Source: Proteles cristata cristata
Lineage: Eukaryota; Chordata; Mammalia; Carnivora; Hyaenidae
DNA: 64,000 nucleotides
Assembly (NCBI GenBank): GCA_017311185.1
Contig: JAESUZ010005088.1
Location: forward strand, 1-64,000
Reading direction: 5' to 3'
The notes beneath the pieces were generated by a model that was not told the origin of the DNA, did not search any database, and saw only the letters and a list, made by a program, of their open reading frames with translations. The stretch's first letter is position 1. Every line of letters begins with the position of its first letter. Shown one piece after another: positions 10,691 through 23,029 of the stretch. A program made the position numbers and the translations under genes.

Positions 10691-12902
10691 TTGCATATTT
10701 ATTGAACTAGAGATTTCTTCAGTATAGTAGTACTTACATATATGCACAAAGATGCATATAGAAGTTTGTCGTAGCAATGAGGGACTTGTTAATTATGGTC
10801 CTCCCACTCTGTAGAATTGTGTGCTGCTGTAAAAGTGGTCTGCTGTAAAGTGAGGGAAGCAAGTTGTAATATAGCATGGATGGTAGATTTCATTTTCATG
10901 AAATAAAAATTGAATGAACCCCCAGACAAATGAATATGTGTGTACTTACGCATTGTGTGTGTTTGTAACCATATGTACTAAAGGAGAGCCTGGAGAGCTA
11001 CGCTTCAACTTGTTGAGTGGAATTGTTTGGATTTCCTGTAGGAACATGTATTTCTCTGATAATTTTAAAAAATTCAAAACTTCAAAAAGAACTATGCTTA
11101 AAAACATTTGTTTTTATTTTGAAAACTCTAGAGGTTTTGTTAGGTGGTACCATTTTGTGACTTGGAAAAGGAAAAGAAGGGGACGGTTTGCTTGAAATTT
11201 TAACTTTATTTTCTGTCCAGTAATACACACCCACTTGTCCCAGGACATTCTCCGAACACAACTAACCAGTACTCAACTAACCTTTGAGTCAGTCGCTGTT
11301 TGCTTGATTGACTTTGGTGTTTTGTTTTGTTTGTTTTTGACATTTTGACATTGGGGTGAGCTAGATTACTTGATGTGAATGATACTACTAGATAGTGCTA
11401 TAGAAAAGCACGTTGACCTGATAGAATCTAGGCAGATCTCATAGTTTTTTGTGAAATGAATGTTACTTTTAAACTTTCATGTAAAAATCACAGCCTCTGT
11501 CTCCCTTTGGTGGTCTTGGGGAGTGGTCCAAAGCCACTTGTTTAGAACACGTGGCCCATCGTCTTCCTTGCTGGGACAGAAACAGAGTGGCAGAAAGAGC
11601 AAATGCAGTATAGTTGTTGGAGGTTTAGGGTCAGGAATAGCCTGAGCCCTGTTCAGCTGGTACTAAGGTCATACTTTACATTTCCCCTGTGAACCGTTCC
11701 GGTCATGGCTTTAATGCTAGTTTAACTAGACTTTCTATTTAATTATAACTGTTAGGGTAAAGTCAGATGTCAGCTCACTTGGCTGCATGCTGAGGCCTGT
11801 AGAATATGGAGTGCTTTGCTTCTAACCACATCTGTTGTCTCCTCTCATTATCTGTTAATGGTACTCAACTTGACAGGGTTGTTTTGATAAATGTAGGGTG
11901 TTCTAAAACATGGAGCTGGAATTTCCATGGAATGGGACTCAGGACAAAAGGAAGCAAAGAGAGAGACAAGGCCAGGGTGAGATCTTGTGGGACCCAAGAA
12001 GGGCCGTTATGTGGAATGTTGAAAATAACAATGAAGATTAATTTGGAGATGAGGGTGGGGTATATCTAATATTTTTTAATTCATCTCACACATTCTTTCC
12101 TGTACTTCTTCATGTGCTTATATGCATAACACATAATATTGTGAGAAATTGTTATTCTTATTGCAGTAACTCCCATTTCTCATCTGTAGATCTCCTAATT
12201 TACAAGAGGATTTAAAATGAGTACTTGTTTGAGGAGTTGGAGAGGGTAGTTTTGGAATGGTCTGTCACTGGGAGTCCTCAGGTCAGAAGAACTCCTAGGA
12301 AGGCTTTCATGTCAGGGAAATAGAGGTCTTAGAGAGAGAGAGAGGGAGAGGGTGAGAGAGAGAGAGAGAAAAAAAAAAAAAAGTAAAAGTTCAGTGTGAA
12401 AGGGAGGATTATCTCCTGCCCTAGCAGAATTTTGTAGTACTTCTGCATCAGAGAAGTATTGAAGATAAACTAGTGTACCATGTGCTTTCAGATTTTTATG
12501 TTCTATTTATATTGCTCTCTGTAGATGAGATTTAGTAATGTATCCAGTGTACCCACTGCTGTTTGCCTCTTTCTTAAATGCCAGAAAAGTAGAAAGAGTT
12601 TGGCTTGAATAAATTAATGATGGCTCCTGTACCTCATGAACTCTTAAAAAAAAAAAAAAAAGTGTATCTTTCAGATAGGATCCTGACTAGCGTCCCAGTG
12701 TTTTTAATGAGTCACCTTGGACACAGTAATTTATATCTCTATAAAGCAGGGATAAAATCTTCCTTTTATTAGACTTTTCAAGGTTAATAAAAGAACTCCT
12801 GTTTATTGTATAGATGCTACTTGTCTGCGAGAGGCTTCTATGAGCCAAGAACTGTGCAGAGAATATGCAAAATGAGTAAAACAGGATTATTGCTCTCAGT
12901 TC
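10691..12902. other. Single-copy sequence
   Basis: No exon or family recognised. It contains a purine block (GAGAGA)n plus A-run at about 12330-12382 and an A-run at about 12645-12660. Confidence 0.45.
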
Positions 12903-13310
12903 ACGTATTCATTCCACAGATCTGTGTATTCGACACTCCAGGTATTTGAGATTGAGTGAACATATAGAACTTTCTCTAATGGAACTCACCGTCTATAGGG
13001 GTCTGGGAACATTAATCAGAAATCACACCAATGAATTACAGAGATGAGTGCTCTTAAGGAAAGGAACACAATTCTCTGGGAACTTATAGCAAAGGAACTT
13101 GACCTAGAGTAGGGCCTCAAGGGAAGCTTCTCTGACAAAGTGATATTTGACCTGAGGTTTGAAGGAGGAGTAGGCTTTAAACTGTGTGTCTGTGGTGGGG
13201 GAATTTCCTGCTCTGGTGGGAAGGAGCAGTGATGGTGGGTGGTAGAAATCCTGATACCTTGGGGAATTTGAAAGACTGGTGTAGTGAAAGGTGGGGGCCT
13301 GGGAGGGGAT
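12903..13310 (-). mobile_element. L2 fragment
   Basis: Reads as the reverse complement of the L2 3' end, with TATTCATTCCACAGATCTGTG-like and GACCTGAGGTTTGAAGGAGG motifs. Old and diverged. Both open frames over it are chance. Confidence 0.65.
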
Positions 13311-14919
13311 GCAAGACAAGGACAGAAGAATGTACGTATCATAAAGTGCTTTCAAAGCATTTAGAATCCTTGATCGACTAAGTACAATATGAATTCAGGT
13401 TGTTCCCACCAGTCCTTTACAGCTCAGTGTAACCCAGCAGTTTTTTTAAAGGGTCTACAGGGAAAACAGCCCTCTCCAGGCCCTGCCTGTGTCTAGATCT
13501 AACTCGTTAGGAAATTGGAAGTGGATCTGAGTACAGGAGTGGGTTTTGTAGCATAGGCTTTAGGGTCGATTTCATCGCTGACACGTATGGAGTGATCTCA
13601 GAGCACCTTGGTTATGAAGCAGATTTTCACGCGCAGGGCCCCCCAGGATGGTCTCAGTGAGGAATGGTGTTTAGTGGGGCTTATAGCAGAGCTGCACTTG
13701 CTCTGCGCACCACCTCTGATCTGTATCGATCACAGCTACCTTTCAGGGAGGCAAAGCCATTATGCTTCATCAGGACTCTCGCTCTCAGTATGTGGACTGT
13801 GTTAGTGGTTTTAGAGGATATTCTATCCTGTAGAATAACTTGATTTTTCTTTGAGAGAAACCAACAGATGTTTAAATGGCAAATGAGCATATCGCTTTGG
13901 TTATCTGTGCCAGCAAGGCAGGTCCCCTGGGTTCTCTCTATGCAGCCGTCTCTTTGCCCCCTTTGAGAGACTTTGGTCTTACCATTTTATCTAAATCTCT
14001 GTTAGTGAGAAGGTACCTGATAATTCAGCAACTTTATTGGGCTCTGGAAAGTCAAATAACCTTTATGAAGCTATTTCAGATTCAGGTGGAAACTTGCCTG
14101 GAAGGCAAAAGGTATGTTATTAAAGATACCCAAAGAGATCATTTAAATTTGAGCTTATAACTTTCAAATTTGGGTTGACAGGGAGATTAATACTTTAAAT
14201 TCATATGATGTGGGAATGTGTTTTTAAAAATTTGCTGTGGACTGTCTTATTTGAGACAAAATGATCTTGACCGTTACTACCATAAGTGTAGCTTAATGTT
14301 AATACATTTTAGAAGGAAGGTGTATGTTTACCAAGTTAGGAGTGGGAAGAAAACTACCTTGAAGTTAAGAGTGGGTAATTCTATTTAGATGCACATAACA
14401 ATGGAATTAATGAGGCGTCTGAGGTGGGTTATATGTTTATTTAAGGCCACATGACAAGAAATATGCATTTATTTTGCTTTCTTATTGGGTGGATTAAAGA
14501 AATGCCTTGTCTAGCAGAGGGAACTTTGTTTTCTTGGGGAAAAAGGGTTGAAGAGAGGAGACTTTTAAACAAATGACTTAGAATTCCTAAAAACTGTAAG
14601 GAAAATTGGAGTCGGAAATGTTGACACCAAACAATGCTTCTTTCTCCTTCCATCTTTGAAACACATGTTCTGCATGCCTATGATTGTTGGTTACTTCATC
14701 TGCATTTGTTAGACGTCAGAGGTGGTTGGCATTAATATTCCTGGCAGAAGCAGAGGCAGCTCCAGGATGTGTGAACTGCTGATCACTCATGGGGATGCGC
14801 TGCCTCTTTAATATCTTGCTTGCAGATGCATTTTCTCGCTGACCACGCTATTAAGAGCTGCCATCAATCACGCAGCCTCCCAGTTCCGGCTGTCGGGAGG
14901 GGAGGGGACTAGGGGAGAG
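13311..14919. other. Single-copy sequence leading to the CpG island
   Basis: No repeat recognised. 14740-14880 directly before the island holds homeodomain-like words (CATCAATCAC) and little decay, so it may be promoter-proximal regulatory DNA; this is inference. Confidence 0.4.
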
Positions 14920-15530
14920 GGATGGCTGGCCAAGCTAAGGAGGAGAGAAAATTGCAGTGGCTTTTGTGTGTGCGCGCGCACGCGCCCGCGGTGGTGGCAG
15001 CAGACCGGGGTGCGCGCGGAGCGGTCCGTGATCCAGCCCAGGTTTTCCCGGGCGCCTCCGCCGCCTCCGCGGGGTGGCTGCTCTTTCTCTCCCGGCGTCT
15101 GGGTCTCAGGCATGTGGCAGTGTTGGCCCAGCCGCCGGGGCTGAAGGAGCGCGAGCCGGAGCTGCGGCCGCCTCCCCCAGCCGCGGGCGGGGCCCAGTGC
15201 GGCCACCTCCCGGAGCCTCCGACCTGGGGGGAAATGAGCCCGCGCTGCGCTGTCCTGAGGCCGCCTGGGCCTCCTTTTGTTTAGCAAGTGCATTTCACGC
15301 CCCGAGTCCCTGCCCGCCCCGCCCCTGCCCAGGGGCCTGAGTTTGCGGGGGCCTGCGCCGCCGGAGGAGGACGAGGCCTGTGGGCTCAGCTCCTGCCGAG
15401 ACCGGCCGCAGGCAAGTGGCCAGCGCCTCGTGTGGCAAGGGGGACGTGCGGGTCGCGGGCCAGGAAGTTGGACAAGTGCGGGCACAGGGGCTCTCGGAGG
15501 TGGGTGTACCGAGAGTGTTGTAGCTAACCC
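14920..15530. promoter_or_regulatory. CpG island, candidate alternative promoter
   Basis: This is the only long CpG-dense, GC-rich stretch in the window. It has GC boxes (GGGCGGGG near 15185, CCCCGCCCCTGCCC near 15315) and many CGs outside repeats. It lies about 47 kb upstream of the RERE coding exon. A sense transcript could leave by CTCGGAG|GTGGGT (donor at 15500) or by a GC-type donor CAG|GCAAGT (15412). Long open frames on both strands, including a 269-codon minus frame, are the usual product of GC-rich DNA and resemble no family I know. It could equally start an antisense or separate non-coding RNA. Transcription direction is not decided by sequence. Confidence 0.7.
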
Positions 15531-15721
15531 TGCAAAGATGAACCACTCTAGTATTAAGAATGATGATGGCTTTCCAGGAATCAGGAATCGGTATTTGCTG
15601 TGTCCCATTGCATTTTTCTTGGACTTCCTAGTTTTTTTAGTCGCCCAAACTCTAGAAACCCCAATTAAACAAACCAATTGAGAAACACTATTTAGGGCAG
15701 AGAAAACACAATTTTAAATAG

Positions 15722-15723
<2 letters not shown>

Positions 15724-15758
<35 letters not shown>

Positions 15759-15777
15759 TGCGCGCGCTCACGCGCGT
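15724..15777. repeat. (TG)n followed by a GC alternating tract
   Basis: About 15 TG units run into GCGCGTGCGCGCGCTCACGC, a purine-pyrimidine alternating tract just downstream of the CpG island. Confidence 0.95.
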
Positions 15778-18621
15778 CTCTTTTCTGAAAGGAAGGTGTT
15801 ATTGAAGATGAGCAAAGTGTTATCCAGCAGTCGCTGATGAGAAACTTCATTGCTTATTGTGAAGTAAATTTAAGTTTAAAAATATAATGAATTTTGATGG
15901 ACTTGATTACAAATAATTTTGGGCTGCTTACGTGACAAATGAAATTTGTTTCTGGCACCAGAATACTAATGTTTTGCTAGACTAGCTAAAATGTAGAGAT
16001 AATTTTGAAAAATGAAGGCTGTAAATTTAAATTGTTAAAATTGTTTTGATTTGAGGTGCTGGCTTGCCCCCCCTCCCCTTGTTTCCTTGGCTCGAGACCT
16101 GCTTGGCCACTTTCTGTTTGCTGAGACTCTGTTACTGGGTCTTACTCTCAGTTTTTAGGCTTTCCTGGGGCAGCATTGCTTGCTCTCCTTGGGGCATTGT
16201 TTGGCAGGGGGTCCCCTCTCAGCCATATGGAAATTAAAAAAAAAAAAAAAAGCATGTGAATGAACATGGGGGGTCAACAGAAATTAATTTTTCCCTTTGA
16301 AATTGTGTTTGTTTGTTTTAAGATTGAGACACTGAATTAAAGTTCGGGACAGAGTTTACAAAGTTAGTAAAATTCTGTGCCAAAATTACTGTATTGAGGT
16401 TTTCCCCTCCCTTCCTCCTTTTCATTCCTTCCCCTCCTTCCCCTTCCCCATCTTCATATTTCTGGCTAGGAACTCCACATTTAAAGCAGACAGGATTTGA
16501 AACCTTACAGATGGGAACAATATCCCATGTAAGCCTGTTGATCTGTGGGCAATGATTTCCAGATGCACAACCAACTCCACATTTTTATGCATGTGTTAGA
16601 TTTGAGCTCTAAGAGGCAGGCACTTGCCTTTCTGGATATTTACAATGCCTAGTAAAATAACACAGGGCAGACATTTTAGAGGCTTAACAGAAACTTCACA
16701 ATAGTGTGGCAGCGGCAGTTAGAAGCTTGTATTTGTTTTTTCTCCAACTCTGTAATTTAGTAGTGTTTAAAGTATTTTATAAAGATCTCTGGGACCAGTG
16801 AAAGGTGGTTTTCAGGCCAGAGCACTTGAGTGCTCATTGTACTCTAGCAGGCCCTGGCGCTTGGCAGGCGGCGCTGAAAATGTTATTTGATCTGGTTGCG
16901 TGATAGAATTGACTAAGGTTACACTTTTCCTTCCCCTGGCTGTTGAAAGCGATGCATCAATGTACTGTTCAGTGACTTATTTAAAGACTTAAGCTACATT
17001 CATTCATTGTAAGAAGGGTTCCAGAATGAGGCCATTTAAATTTTTGTCTTGTTTTTGTGGTTTTGCATTTATGAATTGAGGCGAGAGCTGACGTAATGTA
17101 GCTGTACCACTTCCTTTGTGTGTGTATGGCTTTTTATAGCCAGTGTTCCTATAGGATATGTTCCAGTCCGCATGGTTGTGATTATTTCTGAAATGCTTGA
17201 ATGTATATGTATTCCAGATTCAGGTAACTTCAGCTGTGTGCCAGTTTATTGTTTACATTGTGTGTGGGGGAGGTGAGGAGTGCAATGGTGAACCCTGTCA
17301 CCCTGTCTGTAAGGTTCAGGGAATTGCCTGGGTTTTGCAGACTAGCTTTTCATTTTAATGAGTGCGTCTGTGTACAGCTGTTAGGTCAGACTGCATTGGC
17401 CGCCGCTGCAGGGTGGTTTTATCTTACACTGGAGGTTTTATGGACTTGCCTAGCTGTGCTTCTTAATCCCTCTCCCATTGCCACTATGCTTGCTTTTAAG
17501 CAAATGACAGAACAAGACAAGCTTTTGTTTACTCATGAAATAGTTTACTTGTTTGAGATTTATTTTTGGTTTTGAGGAAATTGGTAAAACATGTAATTTA
17601 TTAGTAGGTATTACATTTACTATTTTTTTTCCAAGGTCAGAGGGTTTTGTTTGCTATTGTGTAGTCTGAGTAGCCAGTGGAACCATCCATTTTAAAATGA
17701 CATAGGAAGCCAGTATTTAAAACACACACACTCACACACTCGTTTGGGCACTCGGTTTTTATTTGCTATTCTGGGATTAGTTTGTAAAACAGAAATAATG
17801 TGGCTAAACTGTTTCTCCCTGCCTCTTACCTCTCGTTACACTGTAACCAAAGGGACTGAGGGAGCCCTTGACTAACAGCACTGTGGCCAAGGACTGGGTA
17901 ATTAACAGAAGGGTTTAGAAATGTCTGTTCAGGGATGTATGTGGCCATCTTTAAATTTTAAAATGAGTTATTAGCTCTAAGTTATTGGTATTTCGGATTG
18001 AGTGGCTTTGAGTCTTAGAATATAGGACTGTGACAAAGCCAGCCTTGTCTGGTCATAAAATAGATGTCGATGGGAATGACACTTTTTTTTCTCAATAGTG
18101 TGGTCTCCTTACTGTCTGCCTGTCTTAAGGAAATACTAACCATCACAGGCTTCTAAGACTGTACCCTATGTTTGTTGAAAAGGAGCAAAAGCCACAAACA
18201 AAATGGACTGAGATCTGTGTATACATAGAGCGTTTTCAGAGCCTCAGTTACTGATAGTGGAGCAAGGAGCTGTGTTGTTGGGAGGACCGCCGGGGTGGGG
18301 GAGGGGAGGCTGAAGTACTTTTTAACTCTTTGGAGAAATGGGTCAGGAGAGAGTACAGCATTTTCTAAAAAAAACATATGATAATTTCAGTTAGCCTATC
18401 TAGAAAATGTTTTTTTTTAATTAAAAGAAATAAAAACATTTAGATTGACAACAGCAACTGCCGAATTCAAGGAAAAATAGAGGGAAGTAAGTATCCTAGA
18501 TCTAAATGGTTTATTTAAAAAGTTCATTCATAAATTCTTTTTTTTTTTTGAGACCACATTTTTTTGAATCCAGATTTAGTAATGGTGATTAGAGTCAAAG
18601 AGGGTGCCCTCAAATCTATTT
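15778..18621. other. Single-copy sequence downstream of the CpG island
   Basis: No SINE or LINE for about 2.8 kb, one of the longest repeat-poor stretches here. The 108-codon frame at 17249-17575 resembles no known protein. Confidence 0.5.
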
Positions 18622-18637
18622 AAAAATCCTTGATCTA

Positions 18638-18852
18638 GGGGCGCCTGGGTGGCTTAGTCGGTTGAGCGTCCGACTTTCGCTTAGGTCATGATCTCGCGGT
18701 TCGTGGGTTCGAGCCCCGCGTCGGGCTCTGTGCTGGCTGCCAGCTCAGAGCCTGGAGCCTGTTTCAGAATCTGTGACTCCCTCTCTCTCTGACCCTCCCC
18801 TGCTCACGCTGTCTCTCTCTCTCTCGCCTAGAAATAAATAAAAATATTAAAA
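18638..18852 (+). mobile_element. Young-type CAN-SINE, nearly intact
   Basis: GGCTTAGTCGGTTGAGCG, TTTCGCTTAGGTC and GCCTAGAAATAAATAAA states. Retains TTTCAGAATCTGTGACTCC, without the 3-base deletion of its relatives. Target duplication AAAAATCCTTGATCTA at 18622-18637 and 18853-18868. Confidence 0.97.
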
Positions 18853-19009
18853 AAAAATCCTTGATCTAGTTGATACATATATATCTGTAATGGAAATAAA
18901 ACAACAATGTTGACATTTAATTAGCAGAAAAAGCATAGTTGTACTCAGTGTTTAATGATATACATGGAGCTCTATTGGTCTAATTAATCAACTTATTAAG
19001 TACAGCTTG

Positions 19010-19170
19010 GTAGTTAATAGCTAGGCTGCCTGAGTTCTTTTCCTAGCTTTACTGCTTACTCTCTGTGAGACTTATAATATGTTCCTTCGCCTCTTTGTGA
19101 CCACGAGGAAAGTGATCAGTCTATTTCAGAGGGTTGTGCAAAATTCTTAGAACATGCCTGGCACATTATA
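19010..19170 (+). mobile_element. MIR fragment
   Basis: CTGCCTGAGTTC, CTGTGAGACTTATA, CAGTCTATTTCAGAG and CATGCCTGGCACAT follow the MIR order. Diverged. Confidence 0.6.
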
Positions 19171-19275
19171 ACAACGAATATTTTATATCGCGAGCACTAA
19201 TTCTGCTCTAGGTACTGTTTTAGTTGCTAAACAAAGATCGAAGCCTCTTAACAGCACTTACATGCCACTGGAAGA
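19171..19275 (-). mobile_element. L2 fragment
   Basis: GAGCACTAATTCTGCTCTAG and CTTACATGCCACTGG match the reverse complement of L2 3' sequence. Confidence 0.5.
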
Positions 19276-19617
19276 AGACAATATAAATTAAAGGGAACAT
19301 GAGGATTCTGTGCATAGATAGAACTTTCGGGCATGCCAGTGATTTTTTTGAAGCTGAATATGGGAAATTTAACATCACTCTTTAAAGCATCATTTTTTCT
19401 TTCTTGATAAAGTATGTCTCACACAAGATGATGTATTAGCTTGCAGGTGGAATAAAGAAGGCAGAACAGACTTTTTCTGGTAAAGAAAAAAAATGCAACA
19501 GCAAAGACATTAAAGATCGTGATTTGTCAGTTTAAGTGTCCAACAGTAGAAGGGGAATGTTGACTTCTGTCCATCCATAAAAGGTGATAATATGGGACCA
19601 TTAAAAATAATCATGTT

Positions 19618-19842
19618 TGGGTGCCTGGGTGCCTCGGTTGGTTGAACATCTAACCCTCGATTTTGGCTCAGGTCATGATCCCAGGATCCTGATAGTGGAG
19701 CCTGCTTGAGATTCTCTCTGTCTCTCTCTATGTCTCTGCCTCTCTATCTCTCTCTCTCCCTTCCCTTCCCCGTCCCCCCGCTGCCTTCTCACCCTGCCCC
19801 TCTCCCCCACTTGCGTACTTTCTCTAAAATAAGAAAAAAAAT
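19618..19842 (+). mobile_element. CAN-SINE, longer CT-rich variant
   Basis: Starts GGGTGCCTGGGTGCCTCG, has CCCTCGATTTTGGCTCAGG and GGAGCCTGCTTGAGATTCTC, and ends in an A-rich tail. Confidence 0.88.
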
Positions 19843-20054
19843 TACCATGATATGAAGAAGTCCTAACATAAATCCCTGTAGAAAGCCATAGAAGCCAAAC
19901 TGCTTATGCATCATGATTCCGAAGTATGTGCACACCCAGATGTACTCACAGAGGCTAAGGAAAAAGGTTAGAAAGAGGTAGGCCAAATGTTAATAGTGGT
20001 AATCTTTGGATGATGGAATTATGAATAATTTCATTTTCTTAGTATTCTGTGTTT

Positions 20055-20215
20055 GCATGCATTATTTAATCTTTGCAGGTTTAAATACCTGTTTGGTATA
20101 CACAAGGGAGCTGAGGTTGAGAGGTTAAGCAATTTGACCAAGGCCTCACAACTAGTATGTGGGGAGGCCAAGATTCCAAGCCAAACCCTGACTTCCTATT
20201 CTTAGTTTGACCTAC
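20055..20215 (+). mobile_element. MIR fragment
   Basis: GAGGTTGAGAGGTTAAGCAA, CAAGGCCTCACAACTAGTA and CAAGATTCCAAGCC match the MIR core. Confidence 0.75.
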
Positions 20216-20600
20216 TCTCATCCTACAAGAGGTGACCTTTTTAAAAGGACCTCCCTGCCCTTCTCCCCCACAGATGTGGTTCACATGGCTTTGAGCTGTG
20301 TTTATGCTGACCAGAGGGCACTCCCCGAATCTCACTTAGAAGGAGCTAGTGCTGAGGTCACGCGTGTACGTGAAGTAGTTAGAAAAGAAAAGCCAACATA
20401 CCAGCAAGAGGAGGAAACAGAAGAACAGCTTGAGAGAAGGAGGTCTGAAAGGTACAGCAATGTAAAGGGGACAAAGGTAGGAAAGTGCTTCAAGGTGGGC
20501 AGTGACAGGACACACACATGTTCTAGGTCCTGGACTAGAGAATGAGAACCAAGAAAACACTGCAGGAGTCAGTGGGACTCCTTGGTGACAGCAGGACGAC
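20216..20600. other. Single-copy sequence before the minisatellite
   Basis: An open plus frame of about 112 codons (20207-20545) is charged but resembles no family. Confidence 0.4.
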
Positions 20601-20780
20601 CAGGAGGGAGAGGGGGTGACCACCCAGGAGGGAGAGAGGATGGCCCAGGAGGGAGAGGGGATGACTACCCAGGAGGGAGAGAGGTTGGCCCAGGAGGGAG
20701 AGGGGGTAACTACCCAGGAGGTAGAGAGTTTGGCCCAGGAGGGAGAGGGGGTGACCACCCAGGAGGGAGAGAGGTTGGCC
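20601..20780. repeat. 45-bp minisatellite, four copies
   Basis: Exactly 180 bases: four units of 45, each a 24-base half (CAGGAGGGAGAGGGGGTGAC plus CACC) and a 21-base half (CAGGAGGGAGAGAGGTTGGC plus C). Units start at 20601, 20646, 20691 and 20736. The period is divisible by three, so frames on both strands stay open; they are by-products. Confidence 0.95.
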
Positions 20781-21600
20781 GGCAATTAGTAGAAGCCAGT
20801 TTGCAATTGCTCAGAAAATGGAGCTTGGCAATGAGAGAAGGAAGTGCCAGAAGGTGGCTAGAAGAAGCTGCAGGTTAATCAGTCACTGGTTGATGTTTTA
20901 AGAGGTTAATGGCAATGGCGGGCACTCTGTAGGTAGGATTTTATGATGATTAGTGTGACAGTTGTATTCAGGTTTGGGGAAAAGATGAGGTAATGGATGT
21001 GAATCAATTTAGAAAGTAGAAAACATCATTTCAGAGGATTAGGTAGAAGTACCTAGGAAGAGTTTTTAACAATATGATAGGTTAAGTATGGGAAATTCTT
21101 TACACAATTAAAGTATTTATGCCAGCAAAGATTTGAAACAATCTCTTTGTTCTAAAGTTGAACAATTAGATCTGTTTTTCTTGTCTGGTTTCCGTAAACT
21201 GAATGAGCTTTTGTAATTGTGGTTTTAAAAAAAGGGTCAGTTTATATGTGACTGTTGAGCTTCAAAGGAACAAAATAGAGTGAATATACTGTGCATTTGA
21301 AAGATTGCTAAAGTCAAAAGCCTCCAGATGGTGTGTACTGCTGTGTTCACAGCTGTATTTACTGCAAGCTCACCAGATTATCTACTAATAATTTAAAAAT
21401 AGCTGGTTGGAAACAGTGGTATATTCAAGTCTCTGCTGGTTTTGAACCTTAGTAGCAGTAGTGACTTCACTTGTATGCCTTTAGTAAATGCCAGTTGAAA
21501 TCACTTACTTCCTTTTGCCTTGCCTTCAGGATTTCTTATTTGGGGCAGCTTATGTGCTGCATAAACAACCAGAATGCTCATATACAGAGGCAGATAACCA
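20781..21600. other. Single-copy sequence
   Basis: No feature recognised. Confidence 0.4.
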
Positions 21601-21606
21601 GAGTTA

Positions 21607-21833
21607 AAAAATTTTTTTTAAATGTTTTTAAATTTTTGAGAGAGAAAGATCCCAAGTGGGGAGGGACAGAGAGGGAGAGAGGGAGACACAGAATCTGAAG
21701 CAGGCTCCAGCTCCAGGCTCCAGGCTCCGAGCTGTCAGCACAGAGCCTGACGTGGGGCTTGAACCCATGAACCGTGAGATCATGACCTGAGCTACAGTTG
21801 GACGCTTAACCTACTGAGTCACCCAGGTGCCCC
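21607..21833 (-). mobile_element. CAN-SINE (felid type)
   Basis: Antisense, head CACCCAGGTGCCCC. The GGCTCCA motif at about 21701-21727 is repeated in tandem. Confidence 0.9.
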
Positions 21834-21910
21834 AAGCAGAATTTTTTAATGTGATCTCTTAGGAGCTAGAGTGGAGAATGGCTCTTGATTATCTTTAAAA
21901 AATGTTTTTG

Positions 21911-22102
21911 GGGGCGCCTGGGTGGCTCAGTCGGTTAAACATCCAACTTTGGTTCAGGTCATGATCTTACAGTTTGTGAGTTCAGGCCCCGAATAGGGCT
22001 CTGTGGTGACAGCCCAGAGCCTGTCTCCCTCTCTCTCTGCCCCTCCCCCACTCATGTTCTGTCTCTGTTTCAAAAAATAAATAAAAACTATAAAAGAAAA
22101 TT
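21911..22102 (+). mobile_element. CAN-SINE (felid type)
   Basis: Starts GGGGCGCCTGGGTGGCTCAG, with a shortened body and tail AAAAAATAAATAAAAAC. It faces the antisense copy that ends 78 bases upstream. Confidence 0.92.
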
Positions 22103-23029
22103 TATTAAACATAAAGTGATTTTGTTGTTTTACTTTCCTTCTATCCTTTTAAATGCTTTTAAAGTGTTAAATACATTGAGTTGATGTCTTACACATATGT
22201 AACATTACATAGAGAACTTTCTGTATTTTTTGGAATTCCCAACAAACACAACAATGGAAAAAAAGTTCTTCAATATTCAAATCTATTCCCCAAGATAAAA
22301 GCTTTTTCCCCCCTCTTACAGAGATTTAATAAATGTTATGTTCTTTTGGAAGGACATAAATTAGTAAATCTTAAGTTTTTTGACCATACATACTATTATT
22401 TATTTGCTTAGTAATGCATAATTTAAATGTAAAACATAGGAAAATAGTTTGAATCTATCTAGGAATTTTAAATAGGTGAGGGCCAGTAAGAAAGGCACAC
22501 ACATTAATTTATTAATTGACTAAAACTGTATAGAAAAACATACCTAGTTTGAACTTTTTGAATATGTTCTTTTTTTAAAATCTCCTCCCCCCCCTTTGAT
22601 CATCTACTCAGGCAATCTCTTCTTTCATAAGCTGTGCTCTTTCTGTGAACATAATTCACACACTGAATAGGTAAGGGAATACTCAGTAGTGGGATGTTCA
22701 CTTTTTTTTTTTTTTTTAACATATTAGATGTCCATAGAAAGAAGTATATGAATTAATATGCACTCTCAAGTGTGGTGGGGACAGAAGCAGTTTGCATTTT
22801 GATCTTTGAATGGAACGGAATATAAAAAACGCCGAGCAAATGTAACTAATGTTCCAAGCAGTTTGGCTTTTTTCGGGAAAGTTATTTTCAGTTTTCTCAG
22901 CAGGTTTAGGTTGATTGCATAAACATTTGTTACTGGATAAGTAATTTTATAGTATGTGATATATTAAAACATTAAAAAAATTAAAGCCACTATTTAATAA
23001 ATTCAATTAATAGACCTTATTTTTTAGGG
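22103..23029. other. Single-copy AT-rich sequence
   Basis: Contains a T-run at 22703-22718. No family or exon recognised. Confidence 0.45.

Noticed and set aside
14868..15677. 269-codon minus-strand open frame in the CpG island
   Set aside because: GC-rich DNA lacks stops, the predicted protein is Pro/Ala/Arg-rich without a domain, and competing frames exist on both strands.
20336..20785. 149-codon minus frame with a repeated SPSWVV-type motif, and a plus frame with PGGRG repeats
   Set aside because: Both come from the 45-base minisatellite, whose period is a multiple of three; no gene context.
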